Shown: positions 28,102 to 38,248, counted from the stretch's first letter. The stretch: 64,000 nt of DNA from Tardiphaga sp. (GCA_030147505.1 JASBVG010000118.1:62001-126000), one strand, 5' to 3'. Program-made: numbers and translations. Notes: a model not told the origin generated them from the letters alone.

Positions 28102-29265
28102 ATGCTGGCTCGTGTGGAAGTGAAGGACGGCGTTCATCATGCCGGCGCGGTGCTGACCATCGATCTCGCCGGGATCGGCCGGAATTACCGGCTGCTGGCC
28201 AACAAGGTGGGCCCCAACGTCACCTGCGCCGGGGTGCTGAAGGCCGATGCCTATGGGCTCGGCGCCAATCGTGTGGCGCCGGCGCTGTATCAGGCCGGCT
28301 GCCGGACCTTTTTCGTCGCCCATCTCGACGAGGCGCTGGACCTGCGCCGCCATCTGCCGCGCGATGTCATCATTCATGTCCTCAATGGCCTGCCCGAGGG
28401 CGGCGAGGGCGACTGCGCCGAGTTTGGCATCGTGCCGGTGCTCAATTCGCTCGAACAGGCAGGGGCCTGGTCTGAGCAGGCCGGCCTGCTCGGGCGCAAG
28501 CTGCCCTGCGCGATCCAGGTCGATAGCGGCATGTCGCGCTTCGGCCTGTCGCCGCGCGATGTCGCCCGTTTTGTCGAGACGCCGCCCGCGGGGCTCGATC
28601 TGTCCTTCGTGATGAGCCATCTCGCTTGCGCCGATGAACCGGCGCATCCGGCCAATGCGCATCAGCGCGAAGCCTTCGCAGCGCTGGCAAACCACTTCCC
28701 GGGCGTCCGCACGTCGCTCGCCAATTCGTCCGGCATCTTTCTCGGCGGCGCGTTTCACAACGATCTCGTCCGCCCCGGAGCCGCGCTCTACGGCATCAAT
28801 CCGGTGCCGGGGCAGATCAATCCGATGCTTCCCGTGATCCGCCTCACCGCGCAGGTCATTCAGACACGCGAGGTCGAGGCTGGCGCGCATGCGGGCTATG
28901 GCTGGGCGTTTCGAACCACGCAGCCGACGCGGCTGGCGACGCTGGCGATCGGCTATGCCGACGGGCTGCAGCGCGCCTTTGGCGAGAACGGCGCGGTCTA
29001 TTTCCGCGGCAAGCGGTTGCCGGTGGCCGGGCGCGTCTCGATGGACTCGCTGATCGTCGATTGCAGCGAGTTGCCCGCAGGCGCGTTGGTACGCGGCTCG
29101 CAGGTGGAAATTATCGGCGGACATCAGACCGTCGACGATCTCGCCGCTGCGGCCGGCACTATCGGCTACGAGATGCTGACATCGCTCGGTCGCCGCTTTG
29201 AGCGTATCTATGCTGAGGAAATCGACACGCGCTGGCGCGGTCGTGCTGGGATGATTGCACTATGA
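28102..29265 (+). CDS. dadX: Alanine racemase
   Basis: 387 aa. Fold-type III PLP enzyme interconverting L- and D-alanine. The PLP lysine is Lys47 in GVLKADAYGLG, VQVDSGMSRFGL-like sequence (QVDSGMSRFGL) carries the phosphate-contacting region, and the second catalytic Tyr falls in HAGYGWAF near residue 267. The VAGRVSMDSLIVD motif and HQTVDDLAAAAGTIGYEMLT tail are diagnostic. It starts after CGGAGG. The stop overlaps the dadA start by four bases (ATGA), so it is more likely the catabolic racemase feeding D-alanine to DadA than the cell-wall Alr, although it may serve both. Confidence 0.9.
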   Translation: MLARVEVKDGVHHAGAVLTIDLAGIGRNYRLLANKVGPNVTCAGVLKADAYGLGANRVAPALYQAGCRTFFVAHLDEALDLRRHLPRDVIIHVLNGLPEGGEGDCAEFGIVPVLNSLEQAGAWSEQAGLLGRKLPCAIQVDSGMSRFGLSPRDVARFVETPPAGLDLSFVMSHLACADEPAHPANAHQREAFAALANHFPGVRTSLANSSGIFLGGAFHNDLVRPGAALYGINPVPGQINPMLPVIRLTAQVIQTREVEAGAHAGYGWAFRTTQPTRLATLAIGYADGLQRAFGENGAVYFRGKRLPVAGRVSMDSLIVDCSELPAGALVRGSQVEIIGGHQTVDDLAAAAGTIGYEMLTSLGRRFERIYAEEIDTRWRGRAGMIAL

Positions 29266-30515
29266 AGGTTCTTGTTCTGGGCGCCGGCGTCATCGGCGTC
29301 ACCACGTCCTACTATCTCGCCAGGGCGGGCTTCGAGGTAACGGTGATCGACCGTCAGCCCGGCCCCGCGCTGGAGACGTCGTTCGGCAATGCCGGCGAAG
29401 TTTCGCCGGGCTATTCCTCACCCTGGGCCGGACCGGGCGTGCCGAAAAAGGCGATCGGCTGGATGATGGACAAATACGGGCCGCTGGTGGTGCGCCCGCA
29501 GGCCGATCCGTATCAGTGGCGCTGGATGCTGCAGATGCTGCGCAACTGCACCAACGAGCGCTACGCGCGCAACAAGTCGCGCATGGTTGGCATCGCCGAA
29601 TACAGCCGCGACCAGCTGCGCGCGCTGCGTGCCGACACCGGCATCGCCTATGATGAACGCAGCCAGGGCACCCTGCAGCTGTTCCGCAAGCAGTCGCAGC
29701 TCGACGGCACCGCCGGCGATATCGATATCCTCAAGCAGTATGGCGTGCCCTATCAGGTGCTCGACCGCGCCGGCTGCGTGCAATACGAGCCGGGCCTTGC
29801 CGGTGTGCAGGATCTGTTCATTGGCGGGCTTCGCCTGCCCGATGACGAAACGGGCGACTGTCATCTGTTCACGCAGGCGCTGGAGAAAATCGCAGCCGGT
29901 CTCGGCGTGAGGTTCGTCTATGAGACGACCATCAAGTCGGTGGATGTCAGCGGCGGCCGCGTCGCGCAGGTGACGACTAACAAGGGCGTCTTCACGGCGG
30001 ACCAGTATGTCATGGCGCTGGGCAGCTTCTCGCCGCTGCTGCTGCGTCCGCTCGGCATCGATGCGCCCGTCTATCCAGTGAAGGGCTATTCGCTCACGGT
30101 GCCGATTACGGACGCGACGGTGGCGCCGGAATCGACGGTCATGGACGAGACCTACAAGGTGGCGATCACGCGCCTTGGCGATCGTATCCGCGTCGGCGGC
30201 ACCGCCGAGGTCGGCGATTACACTCCGCGGCCGACCGCGCCGCGTCGGCTGCCGCTCGACAAGTCGCTCACGGATCTGTTCCCGAAGGCGGGCAATCTCG
30301 CGCAGTCGACCTTCTGGAGCGGGCTGCGGCCGATGACCCCGGATGGTCCACCCATCGTGGGGCCGACGAAATTCGGCAATCTGCACCTCAACACCGGCCA
30401 CGGCACGCTCGGCTGGACCATGGCTTGCGGCACCGCCCGCGTGCTGTCCGACCAGATCGCGGGCAAGGCGCCAGAGCTGGATGTGAGCGCGTTGGCGATT
30501 GCGCGATATAGCTAA
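29262..30515 (+). CDS. dadA: D-amino acid dehydrogenase
   Basis: 417 aa flavoenzyme that oxidises D-alanine to pyruvate and ammonia, passing electrons to the respiratory chain. The FAD-binding Rossmann motif is VLGAGVIGVTTSYYLARAG at the start; SFGNAGEVSPGYSSPWAGPG, the PDDETGDCHLF segment, the YPVKGYSLTVPITD strand and the GHGTLGWTMACGTARV ending are DadA hallmarks. It overlaps the racemase gene by four bases, giving a complete L-alanine to pyruvate route. A hairpin follows 12 nt after the stop. Confidence 0.93.
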   Translation: MKVLVLGAGVIGVTTSYYLARAGFEVTVIDRQPGPALETSFGNAGEVSPGYSSPWAGPGVPKKAIGWMMDKYGPLVVRPQADPYQWRWMLQMLRNCTNERYARNKSRMVGIAEYSRDQLRALRADTGIAYDERSQGTLQLFRKQSQLDGTAGDIDILKQYGVPYQVLDRAGCVQYEPGLAGVQDLFIGGLRLPDDETGDCHLFTQALEKIAAGLGVRFVYETTIKSVDVSGGRVAQVTTNKGVFTADQYVMALGSFSPLLLRPLGIDAPVYPVKGYSLTVPITDATVAPESTVMDETYKVAITRLGDRIRVGGTAEVGDYTPRPTAPRRLPLDKSLTDLFPKAGNLAQSTFWSGLRPMTPDGPPIVGPTKFGNLHLNTGHGTLGWTMACGTARVLSDQIAGKAPELDVSALAIARYS

Positions 30516-30527
30516 GCGAAAATGTGG

Positions 30528-30550
30528 ATGGCCGGGACAAGCCCGGCCAT
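30528..30550. terminator. Hairpin repeat between dadA and coxM
   Basis: ATGGCCGGG (30528-30536) pairs perfectly with CCCGGCCAT (30542-30550) around a 5-nt loop, between the convergent stops of dadA and the medium-subunit gene. It matches a short palindrome common between convergent genes in this group and may act as a bidirectional terminator. Confidence 0.55.
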
Positions 30551-30559
30551 GACGAAGGT

Positions 30560-31360
30560 TTAGCCCGCCGCCTCCACCGCTCTTTGCGCCATCACCTTGA
30601 TGAGATTGGCGCGATAGGCGGCGGACCCGTGGATGTCGCCCATTAGGCCATCGGCGGAGATCGATACGCTGTCGATTGCGCCGGCCGACCAGTTCGATTT
30701 CAGCGCAGCCTCGATCGCCGGCACGCGCATCACGCCGTCCTGTGCCGCACCCGTGGCTGCGACACGGACTTCGCCGTCTTTCATTTGAGCCACGAACACG
30801 CCGGTCATGGCGAAACGCGAGGCCGGGTGACGCATCTTGGCGTAGCCGGCCTTGGCCGGGATCGGGAACGAGACGGCGGTGATGATCTCGTCGTCCCCCA
30901 GGGCCGTCGAGAACAGGCCCTGGAAGAAATCCGTTGCTGCGATATCGCGTTTGTTGGTCTTCACCGTCGCATTCAGCGCAAGCACGGCGGCGGGATAGTC
31001 GGCCGCAGGGTCGTTATTGGCCAGCGAGCCGCCGATGGTGCCGCGATAGCGCACGGCGGGATCGCCGAGCACTTCGGTCAGATGCACGATGGCCGGGATC
31101 GCCTTCTTCGCGGGCGCGCTCTGGATGATGTCGTAATAGGTCGTCGCGGCCTTGATGATCAGCGCATCGGATGTCGCTTCGACGCCGATCAGGTCCTTGA
31201 TCCGCGCGATGTCGATGACATCGCTCGGGCCGGCAAGGCGCTGCTTCATGACAGGCAGCAGCGTGTGGCCGCCGGCGAGGAACTTGGCTTCGGGGTGCTT
31301 CGCCAGCAGCGCTGCAGCTTCATCGACGCTCGCGGCGCGGTGGTAAGTCGTCTCATACAT
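30560..31360 (-). CDS. CoxM-type FAD subunit of a molybdenum hydroxylase
   Basis: 266 aa. FAD-binding subunit of the xanthine dehydrogenase/CO dehydrogenase family. AKFLAGGHTLLPVMKQRL and the GTIGGSLANNDPAADYPAAV loop are the two flavin-contacting motifs of CoxM, and the small C-terminal domain follows. Last of three minus-strand genes ordered small, large, medium; it begins 11 nt after the large-subunit stop. The enzyme passes electrons from molybdenum through two 2Fe-2S centres to FAD. The substrate is uncertain (see the large subunit). Confidence 0.9.
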   Translation of the reverse strand: MYETTYHRAASVDEAAALLAKHPEAKFLAGGHTLLPVMKQRLAGPSDVIDIARIKDLIGVEATSDALIIKAATTYYDIIQSAPAKKAIPAIVHLTEVLGDPAVRYRGTIGGSLANNDPAADYPAAVLALNATVKTNKRDIAATDFFQGLFSTALGDDEIITAVSFPIPAKAGYAKMRHPASRFAMTGVFVAQMKDGEVRVAATGAAQDGVMRVPAIEAALKSNWSAGAIDSVSISADGLMGDIHGSAAYRANLIKVMAQRAVEAAG

Positions 31361-31371
31361 GATGCGTCTCC

Positions 31372-33726
31372 TTACTCAGCGGCCTGCTGCAACTGCAGCG
31401 CTTCCCATACGCGTCCCGGCGTTGCCGGCATTTCCAGTCTGTTGTGCCCGAGCGCGTCGGTGATCGCGTTGATCACCGCGGGCGAAGAACCAATGGCACC
31501 GGCCTCGCCGCAACCCTTGATGCCCAGCGGATTGCCGGGGCAGAGCGTGATCGAATGCGAGATCTTGAACGATGGCACGTCATCCGCGCGCGGCATCGCA
31601 TAGTCCATGAAGGATGCCGTCACCGGCTGACCGTTGTCGTCATAGACGGCACTTTCCAACATGGCCTGGCCGATGCCCTGGGCGATGCCGCCGTGTACCT
31701 GGCCTTCCACGATCATCGGATTGATGAGACGGCCGAAGTCGTCCACCGCAACGAAGTCGATGATGTCGGTTTTCCCCGTGCCGGGATCGACCTCGACCTC
31801 GCAGATATAGGTGCCTGCGGGGAAGGTGAAGTTGGTGGGATCGTAGAAGGCAGTTTCCTTCAGGCCGGGCTCCATGCCGTCCGGCAGGTTGTGCGCGGTA
31901 TAGGCGGCGAGGGCGACCATGGGCAGCGCGATGGACTTGTCGGTACCCGTCACCTTGAACTCGCCATTCTCGATGACGATGTCGCCTTCGGAGGCTTCGA
32001 GCTGATGCGCGGCGATCTTCTTCGCCTTGGCTTCCATCTTCTCCATCGCCTTGAAGATGGCGCTCATGCCGACGGCGCCGGAGCGCGAGCCATAGGTGCC
32101 CATGCCGAATTGCACCTTGTCGGTGTCGCCATGAACGATGGAGACTTGATCGATGGAGATGCCGAGCCGATCGGCGACCAGCTGTGCGAAGGTCGTCTCA
32201 TGGCCTTGGCCGTGGCTATGCGAGCCGGTGAGGATCTCGATGGTGCCCACAGGATTGACGCGCACCTCCGCGGATTCCCACAGGCCGACACCGGCGCCGA
32301 GAGAACCGACGGCTTTTGACGGTGCGATGCCGCAGGCTTCGATGTAGCAGGAGAAGCCGAGGCCGCGCAGCTTGCCGCTGGCTTTCGCCTGCGCCTTGCG
32401 GGCGGGGAAGTTCTTGTAGTCGATCGCTTCCAGCGCCTTGTCGAGCGCGGCACCAAAATCGCCGATGTCATAGGCCATGATGACCGGTGTCTGGTGCGGG
32501 AACTGGGTGATGAAGTTCGTCCGCCGCAGCTCCGCCGGATCGACCTTGAGCTGCCGCGCCGATGTTTCCATCAACCGTTCGAGCAGATAGCTCGCTTCGG
32601 GACGCCCGGCGCCGCGATAGGCGTCCACCGGCGTGGTGTTGGTGTAGACGCCCATCACCTCCGCATAGATCTGCGGGATGTTGTACTGGCCCGACAGTAG
32701 CGTGGCGTAGAGATAGGTCGGCACCGACGACGAGAACAGCGACATATAGGCGCCGAAATTGGCGTGGGTCTTCACGCGCAGGCCGAGGATCTTGTTGTTG
32801 GCGTCGAAAGCCATCTCGGCATGGGACATGTGATCGCGGCCATGCGCATCGGTGAGAAACGCTTCGGAGCGATCACCGGTCCATTTCACCGGGCGGCCGG
32901 TTTTCTTCGCAGCCCAAAGTGCGACCATCTCTTCGGGATAGATGAAGATTTTTGAGCCGAAGCCGCCACCGACATCGGGGGCGATCACGCGTAGCTTGTG
33001 CTCCTGCGCGACATTATAGAAAGCGGAGAGCACGAGCCGCGCCACATGCGGGTTTTGCGATGTGGTGTAGAGCGTGAAATGTTCTTCGGCCTCGTCATAT
33101 TCGGCGACGGCGGCGCGGGGCTCCATCGCATTGGGTACGAGACGGTTATTGGTCAGTTCAAGCGAGACGACATTCGCTGCCTTTGCGAAAGCATCATTGG
33201 TCGCCTTTTCGTCGCCGATCGACCAGTCATAGACCACATTGCCCGGCGCTTCCGGATGCAGCTGCGGCGCGCCCTGCGCGATGGCGGCCTTCATATTGCT
33301 GACGGCGGGAAGCTCTTCGTATTCGACGACAACGGCTTCGGCTGCGTCCTTCGCCTGGTTCTTCGTCTCGGCGATGACGACAGCAACAGCCTGGCCGACG
33401 AAGCGCACGGTGTCCGGCGCCATCGCGGGCCATGCACCCATCTTCATGGGCGAGCCGTCCTTCGAGGTGATGGCCCAGCCGCAAATGAGATTGCCGATCT
33501 TGTCGTCGACCAGCTGCTGCGCCGTTAGAACGTCCACGACGCCAGGCATGTCCTTCGCCGCCGACGCGTCGATGCTCTGCACCTTGGCATGGGCGTGGGG
33601 ACTGCGGATGAAATGGGCGTGGGTGAGTCCGACAACCTTGACGTCGTCGACATAGCGGCCGCGGCCGGTAATGAATCGCTTGTCTTCCTTGCGCGCAACG
33701 CGTGCGCCGATGCCTTCAACGCCCAT
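31372..33726 (-). CDS. CoxL-type molybdopterin large subunit, form II
   Basis: 784 aa catalytic subunit of the aerobic CO dehydrogenase/xanthine oxidase family. It begins GIGARVARKEDKRFITGRGR, typical of CoxL. The active-site loop reads AYRGAGR (about residues 369-375), the form II signature, not the AYxCSFR of authenticated form I CO dehydrogenases, so CO oxidation is doubtful. Other molybdopterin contacts include GGGFGSK and GSHSHGQGHETTF; the late catalytic Glu lies in GIKGCGEAGAIG. None of the coxDEFG-type maturation genes is adjacent. Likely an uncharacterised aldehyde, purine or N-heterocycle hydroxylase. Confidence 0.88.
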   Translation of the reverse strand: MGVEGIGARVARKEDKRFITGRGRYVDDVKVVGLTHAHFIRSPHAHAKVQSIDASAAKDMPGVVDVLTAQQLVDDKIGNLICGWAITSKDGSPMKMGAWPAMAPDTVRFVGQAVAVVIAETKNQAKDAAEAVVVEYEELPAVSNMKAAIAQGAPQLHPEAPGNVVYDWSIGDEKATNDAFAKAANVVSLELTNNRLVPNAMEPRAAVAEYDEAEEHFTLYTTSQNPHVARLVLSAFYNVAQEHKLRVIAPDVGGGFGSKIFIYPEEMVALWAAKKTGRPVKWTGDRSEAFLTDAHGRDHMSHAEMAFDANNKILGLRVKTHANFGAYMSLFSSSVPTYLYATLLSGQYNIPQIYAEVMGVYTNTTPVDAYRGAGRPEASYLLERLMETSARQLKVDPAELRRTNFITQFPHQTPVIMAYDIGDFGAALDKALEAIDYKNFPARKAQAKASGKLRGLGFSCYIEACGIAPSKAVGSLGAGVGLWESAEVRVNPVGTIEILTGSHSHGQGHETTFAQLVADRLGISIDQVSIVHGDTDKVQFGMGTYGSRSGAVGMSAIFKAMEKMEAKAKKIAAHQLEASEGDIVIENGEFKVTGTDKSIALPMVALAAYTAHNLPDGMEPGLKETAFYDPTNFTFPAGTYICEVEVDPGTGKTDIIDFVAVDDFGRLINPMIVEGQVHGGIAQGIGQAMLESAVYDDNGQPVTASFMDYAMPRADDVPSFKISHSITLCPGNPLGIKGCGEAGAIGSSPAVINAITDALGHNRLEMPATPGRVWEALQLQQAAE

Positions 33727-33815
33727 CTGCGGGGCCCTCCCTGCCGGAGATATGAAACTCCGCGGTTTTCACCAAAACACGCGGTCGGCTTTAGCTCAGG
33801 TGATTTCGCTGCAGC

Positions 33816-34301
<486 letters not shown>

Positions 34302-34323
34302 GTGCAGACCTCCCGATGATTTT

Positions 34324-34364
34324 TAATTGGTCTAATTAGAAGCGCCGGTTGCAGAGTTTGCAAC
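34324..34364. promoter_or_regulatory. Two inverted repeats between coxS and pcaI
   Basis: TAATT-GGTCT-AATTA (34324-34338) and GTTGCA-GAGTT-TGCAAC (34348-34364) lie side by side upstream of coxS and within the shared promoter region of the divergent coxSLM and CoA-transferase genes. The first resembles the ATTGGTnnnACCAAT class bound by GntR regulators, imperfectly. No regulator gene is adjacent. The rest of the region to 34527 holds a CTCCCCTTGTGGGAGAG-type hairpin repeat. Confidence 0.4.
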
Positions 34365-34527
34365 TGAGATTTTGGTGGGGTTCTCATCCTTCTCCCCTTG
34401 TGGGAGAGGGGACCCCCACCTGCAAATTTGTCTCTTCAACTTCCACGCCCGCGATGCTCTATTCCGCCCGCAACATGCCGCAAGCCTTTGGCGGTCAATG
34501 GAATTCCAGCTTACGGAGTTTTCGGGA

Positions 34528-35214
34528 GTGATCGATAAGCGCGTAGCCAGCACGGCCGAGGCCGTGGCTGGTGTGAAAGACGGGGCGACCGTTCTGGTGG
34601 CCGGTTTCGGCACCGTCGGGATTGCAGATGATTTGCTGGAGGCGCTGCACGAGCAGGGCGCGACCAATCTTACCATCGTCCATAACAATGCCGGCAATGG
34701 CGATGTCGGCCTCGCCCGGCTGATCAATTCTGGCCGCGTCAGCAAGGTGATCTGCTCTTATCCGCGCTCCGGCGACTACAGCGCCTTTCTGAATGCCTAT
34801 CGTAACAAGACACTCGAACTCGAACTGGTGCCGCAGGGCATCATCAGCGAGCGTATGCATTGCCACGCCGCGGGGCTCGGCGGCTTCTTCTCGCCGGTGA
34901 CCGCGCATACCAAGCTCGCCGAAGGCAAGGAGACCCGCGAGATCGACGGCGTGCTGCATGTGTTCGAGAAGCCGCTGAAGGGCGATGTGGCGCTGCTGCG
35001 TGCCATGAAGGCGGATCGCTGGGGCAATCTCGTCTACAACCAGTCGGCCCGCAATTTTAATCCGATCATGGCCATGGCGGCCGATCTCAGCATCGTCCAG
35101 GTGGACGAGATGGTCGAACTCGGCAGCATGGATCCGGAAGCGGTGGTGACGCCGAGCATTTTCATCGATCGTATCGTGGTCGTTCCAGCACAAGATTTGG
35201 GAGCCAAAGCATGA
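34528..35214 (+). CDS. pcaI: 3-oxoacid/3-oxoadipate CoA-transferase subunit A
   Basis: 228 aa. The start is placed at GTG 34528 (MIDKRV), which follows GGAG (34515-34518) and gives the usual length; an upstream frame from 34372 adds unlikely sequence. The family loop VAGFGTVGIADDLLEAL carries the CoA-binding GxGG-like segment, and NNAGNGDVGLARLI, VPQGIISERM, AEGKETREIDG and ARNFNPIMAMAA follow PcaI of the beta-ketoadipate pathway closely in order. It transfers CoA from succinyl-CoA to 3-oxoadipate or acetoacetate. No pcaF or other ring-cleavage genes are nearby, so the acid specificity is uncertain. Confidence 0.85.
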   Translation: MIDKRVASTAEAVAGVKDGATVLVAGFGTVGIADDLLEALHEQGATNLTIVHNNAGNGDVGLARLINSGRVSKVICSYPRSGDYSAFLNAYRNKTLELELVPQGIISERMHCHAAGLGGFFSPVTAHTKLAEGKETREIDGVLHVFEKPLKGDVALLRAMKADRWGNLVYNQSARNFNPIMAMAADLSIVQVDEMVELGSMDPEAVVTPSIFIDRIVVVPAQDLGAKA

Positions 35215-35900
35215 CGACGACTTACAAGCCGCTTAACCGTGACCAGATGGCCTGGCGCGCCGCGCAGGACCTGCAGGAAGGCGCTTACGTCAATCTCGGC
35301 ATCGGCATGCCCACGCGCGCGGCGAGCTATGTGCCCGACGGCCGCGAGGTGATCTTCCACAGCGAGAACGGCATTCTCGGCCTCGGCCCGAAGCCGGAGC
35401 CGGGCACCGAAGACGAGAACCTGATCGATGCCGGCAAGAACTACACGACCTTGATCAAGGGCGGCGTGTTCATGCATCACGCCGATGCCTTCCTGATGAT
35501 CCGCGGCAAGCATCTCGATGTCAGCCTGCTCGGCGCCTTCGAGGTGTCGGAAGAAGGCGACCTCGCCAACTGGACCACGGAAGATCCGAGCTTCCCGCCC
35601 GGCGTCGGCGGCGCGATGGATCTGGCGGTCGGCGCCAAGGAAATCCGGGTGATCATGGATCACACCGACAAGGGCGGTAAACCGCGTATCCTCAGGAAGT
35701 GCCGCCTGCCGCTGACGGCGCCGGGCTGCGTCAAGCGCATCTACACCAATCTGGCTGTCATCGATGTCACCGAACAGGGTCTGTTCGTGCGCGAGATGGT
35801 CGAGGGCATGACGCTGGAGAAGCTGCAAGAGCTCACCGAGCCGAAGCTGCAGCTCGCCAATGACTGGCAGGCGCTGAATCCGCCGGCGATCGCGGCCTGA
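35211..35900 (+). CDS. pcaJ: 3-oxoacid/3-oxoadipate CoA-transferase subunit B
   Basis: 229 aa, overlapping subunit A by four bases (ATGA). EGAYVNLGIGMPTRA is the glycine-rich N-terminus. The catalytic glutamate that forms the enzyme-CoA thioester is in FHSENGILGLGP. The GGAMDLAVGAKEIRVIMDH and CVKRIYTNLAVIDV blocks complete the beta subunit of PcaJ/ScoB enzymes. It functions as a heteromer with the preceding protein. A nested inverted-repeat element begins 12 nt downstream. Confidence 0.87.
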   Translation: MTTTYKPLNRDQMAWRAAQDLQEGAYVNLGIGMPTRAASYVPDGREVIFHSENGILGLGPKPEPGTEDENLIDAGKNYTTLIKGGVFMHHADAFLMIRGKHLDVSLLGAFEVSEEGDLANWTTEDPSFPPGVGGAMDLAVGAKEIRVIMDHTDKGGKPRILRKCRLPLTAPGCVKRIYTNLAVIDVTEQGLFVREMVEGMTLEKLQELTEPKLQLANDWQALNPPAIAA

Positions 35901-35911
35901 GGCCACAAACT

Positions 35912-36023
35912 GTCATTCCGGGGCGCTCGCTCAGCGAGCGAACCCGGAATCCCGGAGTGGCTTGGCTCGGAGAGCCCCAAACTGAGATTCCGGGTTCGCG
36001 CGTGCCGCGCGCCCCGGAATGAC
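35912..36023. repeat. Nested inverted-repeat element
   Basis: GTCATTCCGGGGCGC at the left end and GCGCCCCGGAATGAC at the right are perfect 15-bp inverted partners, and inside them GCGAACCCGGAAT pairs with ATTCCGGGTTCGC. The element can fold into a cruciform or long hairpin after pcaJ and may end transcription before the chemoreceptor gene. It looks like a dispersed repeat, but no second copy was noticed in the window. Confidence 0.75.
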
Positions 36024-36175
36024 GAGCCAGCCCCCCGTTCGCCAACCGCACAACCTCCAGAGCCTCCGGTAACCGTTTACTCGCTCTTAGCTTATCTGCC
36101 GTAGCTTTGGGCACTCGATCCGGGCGCGGGCTGCGCCGGGATACGGGGTCTTGGGAGTGAGAAACGGGGGCCAAG

Positions 36176-38221
36176 GTGGCAACAACGACGCTTGTCCAGA
36201 AGAAGTCTGGATCTCTTAAGTTTCCGACCCTCAGATTCCGCGCCAAGGTGACGCTCGGCTTCGCTGCGGTGCTGCTCATCTCCGCCGTCAGCATGGCGAT
36301 GGCCTATTTCGGCTTCGAGCGGATCGCGGGTGGTGTCGTCTCCTATCGCACCAGCGTCGCGGAATCCGGTCTGGCCCGTAACATCGACCGCGAACTGACC
36401 TCCTATCAGGCGCTGGCGCGCTATTATGTGCTCACCAGCGCCGAGGCCGACGCCAAGGCCGCGAAGGCCGCGGAAGCGGCGCTCAAGGATGCCATCGACC
36501 AGTCGATGAAGGCCGCGACGGATTCGGCGCGCCTCGACAAGATCACGCGCCTGTCGCGCGAATTCACCACCTTCACCAAGATCTTCGCCGACATTCTCGC
36601 GGTGAAGAGCGAGAACGACCAGATCGCGGCGAACCAGCTGTCGCGCACCAGCCTGATGCTGCGCAACAAGATCGACGATCTCGGCGACACCGCCATCATG
36701 GCCGGCATGGCCACGGTGCAGGATCAAGTGAAGGAAATCACCACGCAATTCATCACCGCGACCTCGCTGGTGAATACCTATATCGGCAAGGCCGAGGACA
36801 AGACCTCGAATGCCGCATCGGCGCGCATCAAGTTCCTGCAGAACCAGTTTGCCACCGTCTATGCCAATGACGACAAGATCACCGCGAAGGTGAAGGAGAT
36901 CGTCAACGACACCAAGCTCTATGCCGACGCCTTCACCAAATTCGTCGAGAACACCAAGAAGGTCGACGGCCTCGCCAAGGAGATGTCGGAATCCGCGGCA
37001 GCGATCACCAAACTGTCCAGCGAGATGAAGGCCGACATGCTGTCCGAACAGCACCGGATGGAAACCGAATCGGACAAGACGGTCACCGATACCAAGCAGC
37101 TGGTGATCATTCTCGGCATCGGCGGCTTCGCGATCGGCGCCGTGCTTGCCATGCTGCTCGGCCGCAGCATTGCCAAGCCGATGACCGAGATGTGCGCCGC
37201 GATGCGCAAGCTCGCCGCCGGCGATTTCGACGTGGTGCTGCCGGGTCTCGGCCGCCGCGACGAACTCGGCGACATGGCCGGCGCCGTGGAAGAGTTCAAG
37301 GTGCAGGCGGTGGCCAAGGCCGAACGCGATGCCGCCGCGCAGGAAGAACAGAACCGCGCCGCCGATCAGATGCGCCGCAGCGAGCTGATCAAGTTTGCCG
37401 ACCAGTTCGAATCCGCCGTCGGCTCCATCGTGTCGAGCGTGTCGGTGTCGTCGGGCCAGCTCGAAAGCGCCGCCAATACGCTAACCCGTACCGCTGAGAC
37501 CACCGAGCAACTGTCTGGTCAGGCTGCTGCCACCTCGGACGAAGCCTCGTCCAACATGCAGTCGGTGGCGACAGCGACGGAAGAGCTGTCGCTCTCGGTC
37601 AACGAGATCGGCCGCCAGGTGCAGAATTCCAGCCGCATCGCCGACTCCGCGGTGGAGCAAGCTCGCCTGACCGACTCCCGCATCGGCGAACTCTCGCGCG
37701 CCGCCCAACGCATCGGCGATGTCGTCGATCTCATCACCGCGATTGCCGAGCAGACCAATCTTCTCGCGCTCAACGCCACCATCGAGGCCGCGCGTGCGGG
37801 CGATGCCGGCCGCGGCTTCGCGGTCGTCGCATCGGAAGTGAAGTCGCTGGCCAGCCAGACCGCCAAGGCAACCGAGGAAATCTCGACGCAGATCGCCGGC
37901 ATGCAGAGCGCAACGCAGGAATCGGTCGCGGCGATCAAGCAGATCGGCAACACCATCGGCGAGATCTCGGGCATTGCCTCGGAGATCGCCAGTGCCGTCG
38001 AGCAGCAGGGCGCCGCCACGCGCGAGATCGCGCAGAACGTCCAGCGCGTCGCCCATGGCACGCAGCAGGTGGCCGGCAACATCACTGAAGTGAATCGCGG
38101 TGCGTCGGAGACCGGTGCAGCCTCGGGTCAGGTGCTGAATTCGGCGCAGACGCTGTCGGCGGAAAGCACTCGGCTGCGCGCCGAACTCGACCGCTTCATG
38201 GAGAATATCCGGGCGGCGTAA
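36176..38221 (+). CDS. Methyl-accepting chemotaxis protein
   Basis: 681 aa from a GTG start. A first membrane helix lies at about residues 24-46, followed by a long helical ligand domain (about 47-300) of the four-helix-bundle type, and a second helix (LVIILGIGGFAIGAVLAMLL, about 303-325). A HAMP region (KPMTEMCAAMRKLAAGDFDV) leads to the signalling hairpin, whose tip reads AEQTNLLALNATIEAARAGD near residue 530, the CheA/CheW-contacting sequence. No chemotaxis genes are adjacent, so it is an orphan receptor. The ligand is unknown. A terminator follows. Confidence 0.92.
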   Translation: MATTTLVQKKSGSLKFPTLRFRAKVTLGFAAVLLISAVSMAMAYFGFERIAGGVVSYRTSVAESGLARNIDRELTSYQALARYYVLTSAEADAKAAKAAEAALKDAIDQSMKAATDSARLDKITRLSREFTTFTKIFADILAVKSENDQIAANQLSRTSLMLRNKIDDLGDTAIMAGMATVQDQVKEITTQFITATSLVNTYIGKAEDKTSNAASARIKFLQNQFATVYANDDKITAKVKEIVNDTKLYADAFTKFVENTKKVDGLAKEMSESAAAITKLSSEMKADMLSEQHRMETESDKTVTDTKQLVIILGIGGFAIGAVLAMLLGRSIAKPMTEMCAAMRKLAAGDFDVVLPGLGRRDELGDMAGAVEEFKVQAVAKAERDAAAQEEQNRAADQMRRSELIKFADQFESAVGSIVSSVSVSSGQLESAANTLTRTAETTEQLSGQAAATSDEASSNMQSVATATEELSLSVNEIGRQVQNSSRIADSAVEQARLTDSRIGELSRAAQRIGDVVDLITAIAEQTNLLALNATIEAARAGDAGRGFAVVASEVKSLASQTAKATEEISTQIAGMQSATQESVAAIKQIGNTIGEISGIASEIASAVEQQGAATREIAQNVQRVAHGTQQVAGNITEVNRGASETGAASGQVLNSAQTLSAESTRLRAELDRFMENIRAA

Positions 38222-38248
38222 CACCGCCCGATCATTCGCTGCTGATCG

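Noticed and set aside
31372..33726. Classical form I CO dehydrogenase
   Set aside because: The loop is AYRGAGR rather than AYxCSFR, and maturation genes are missing nearby.
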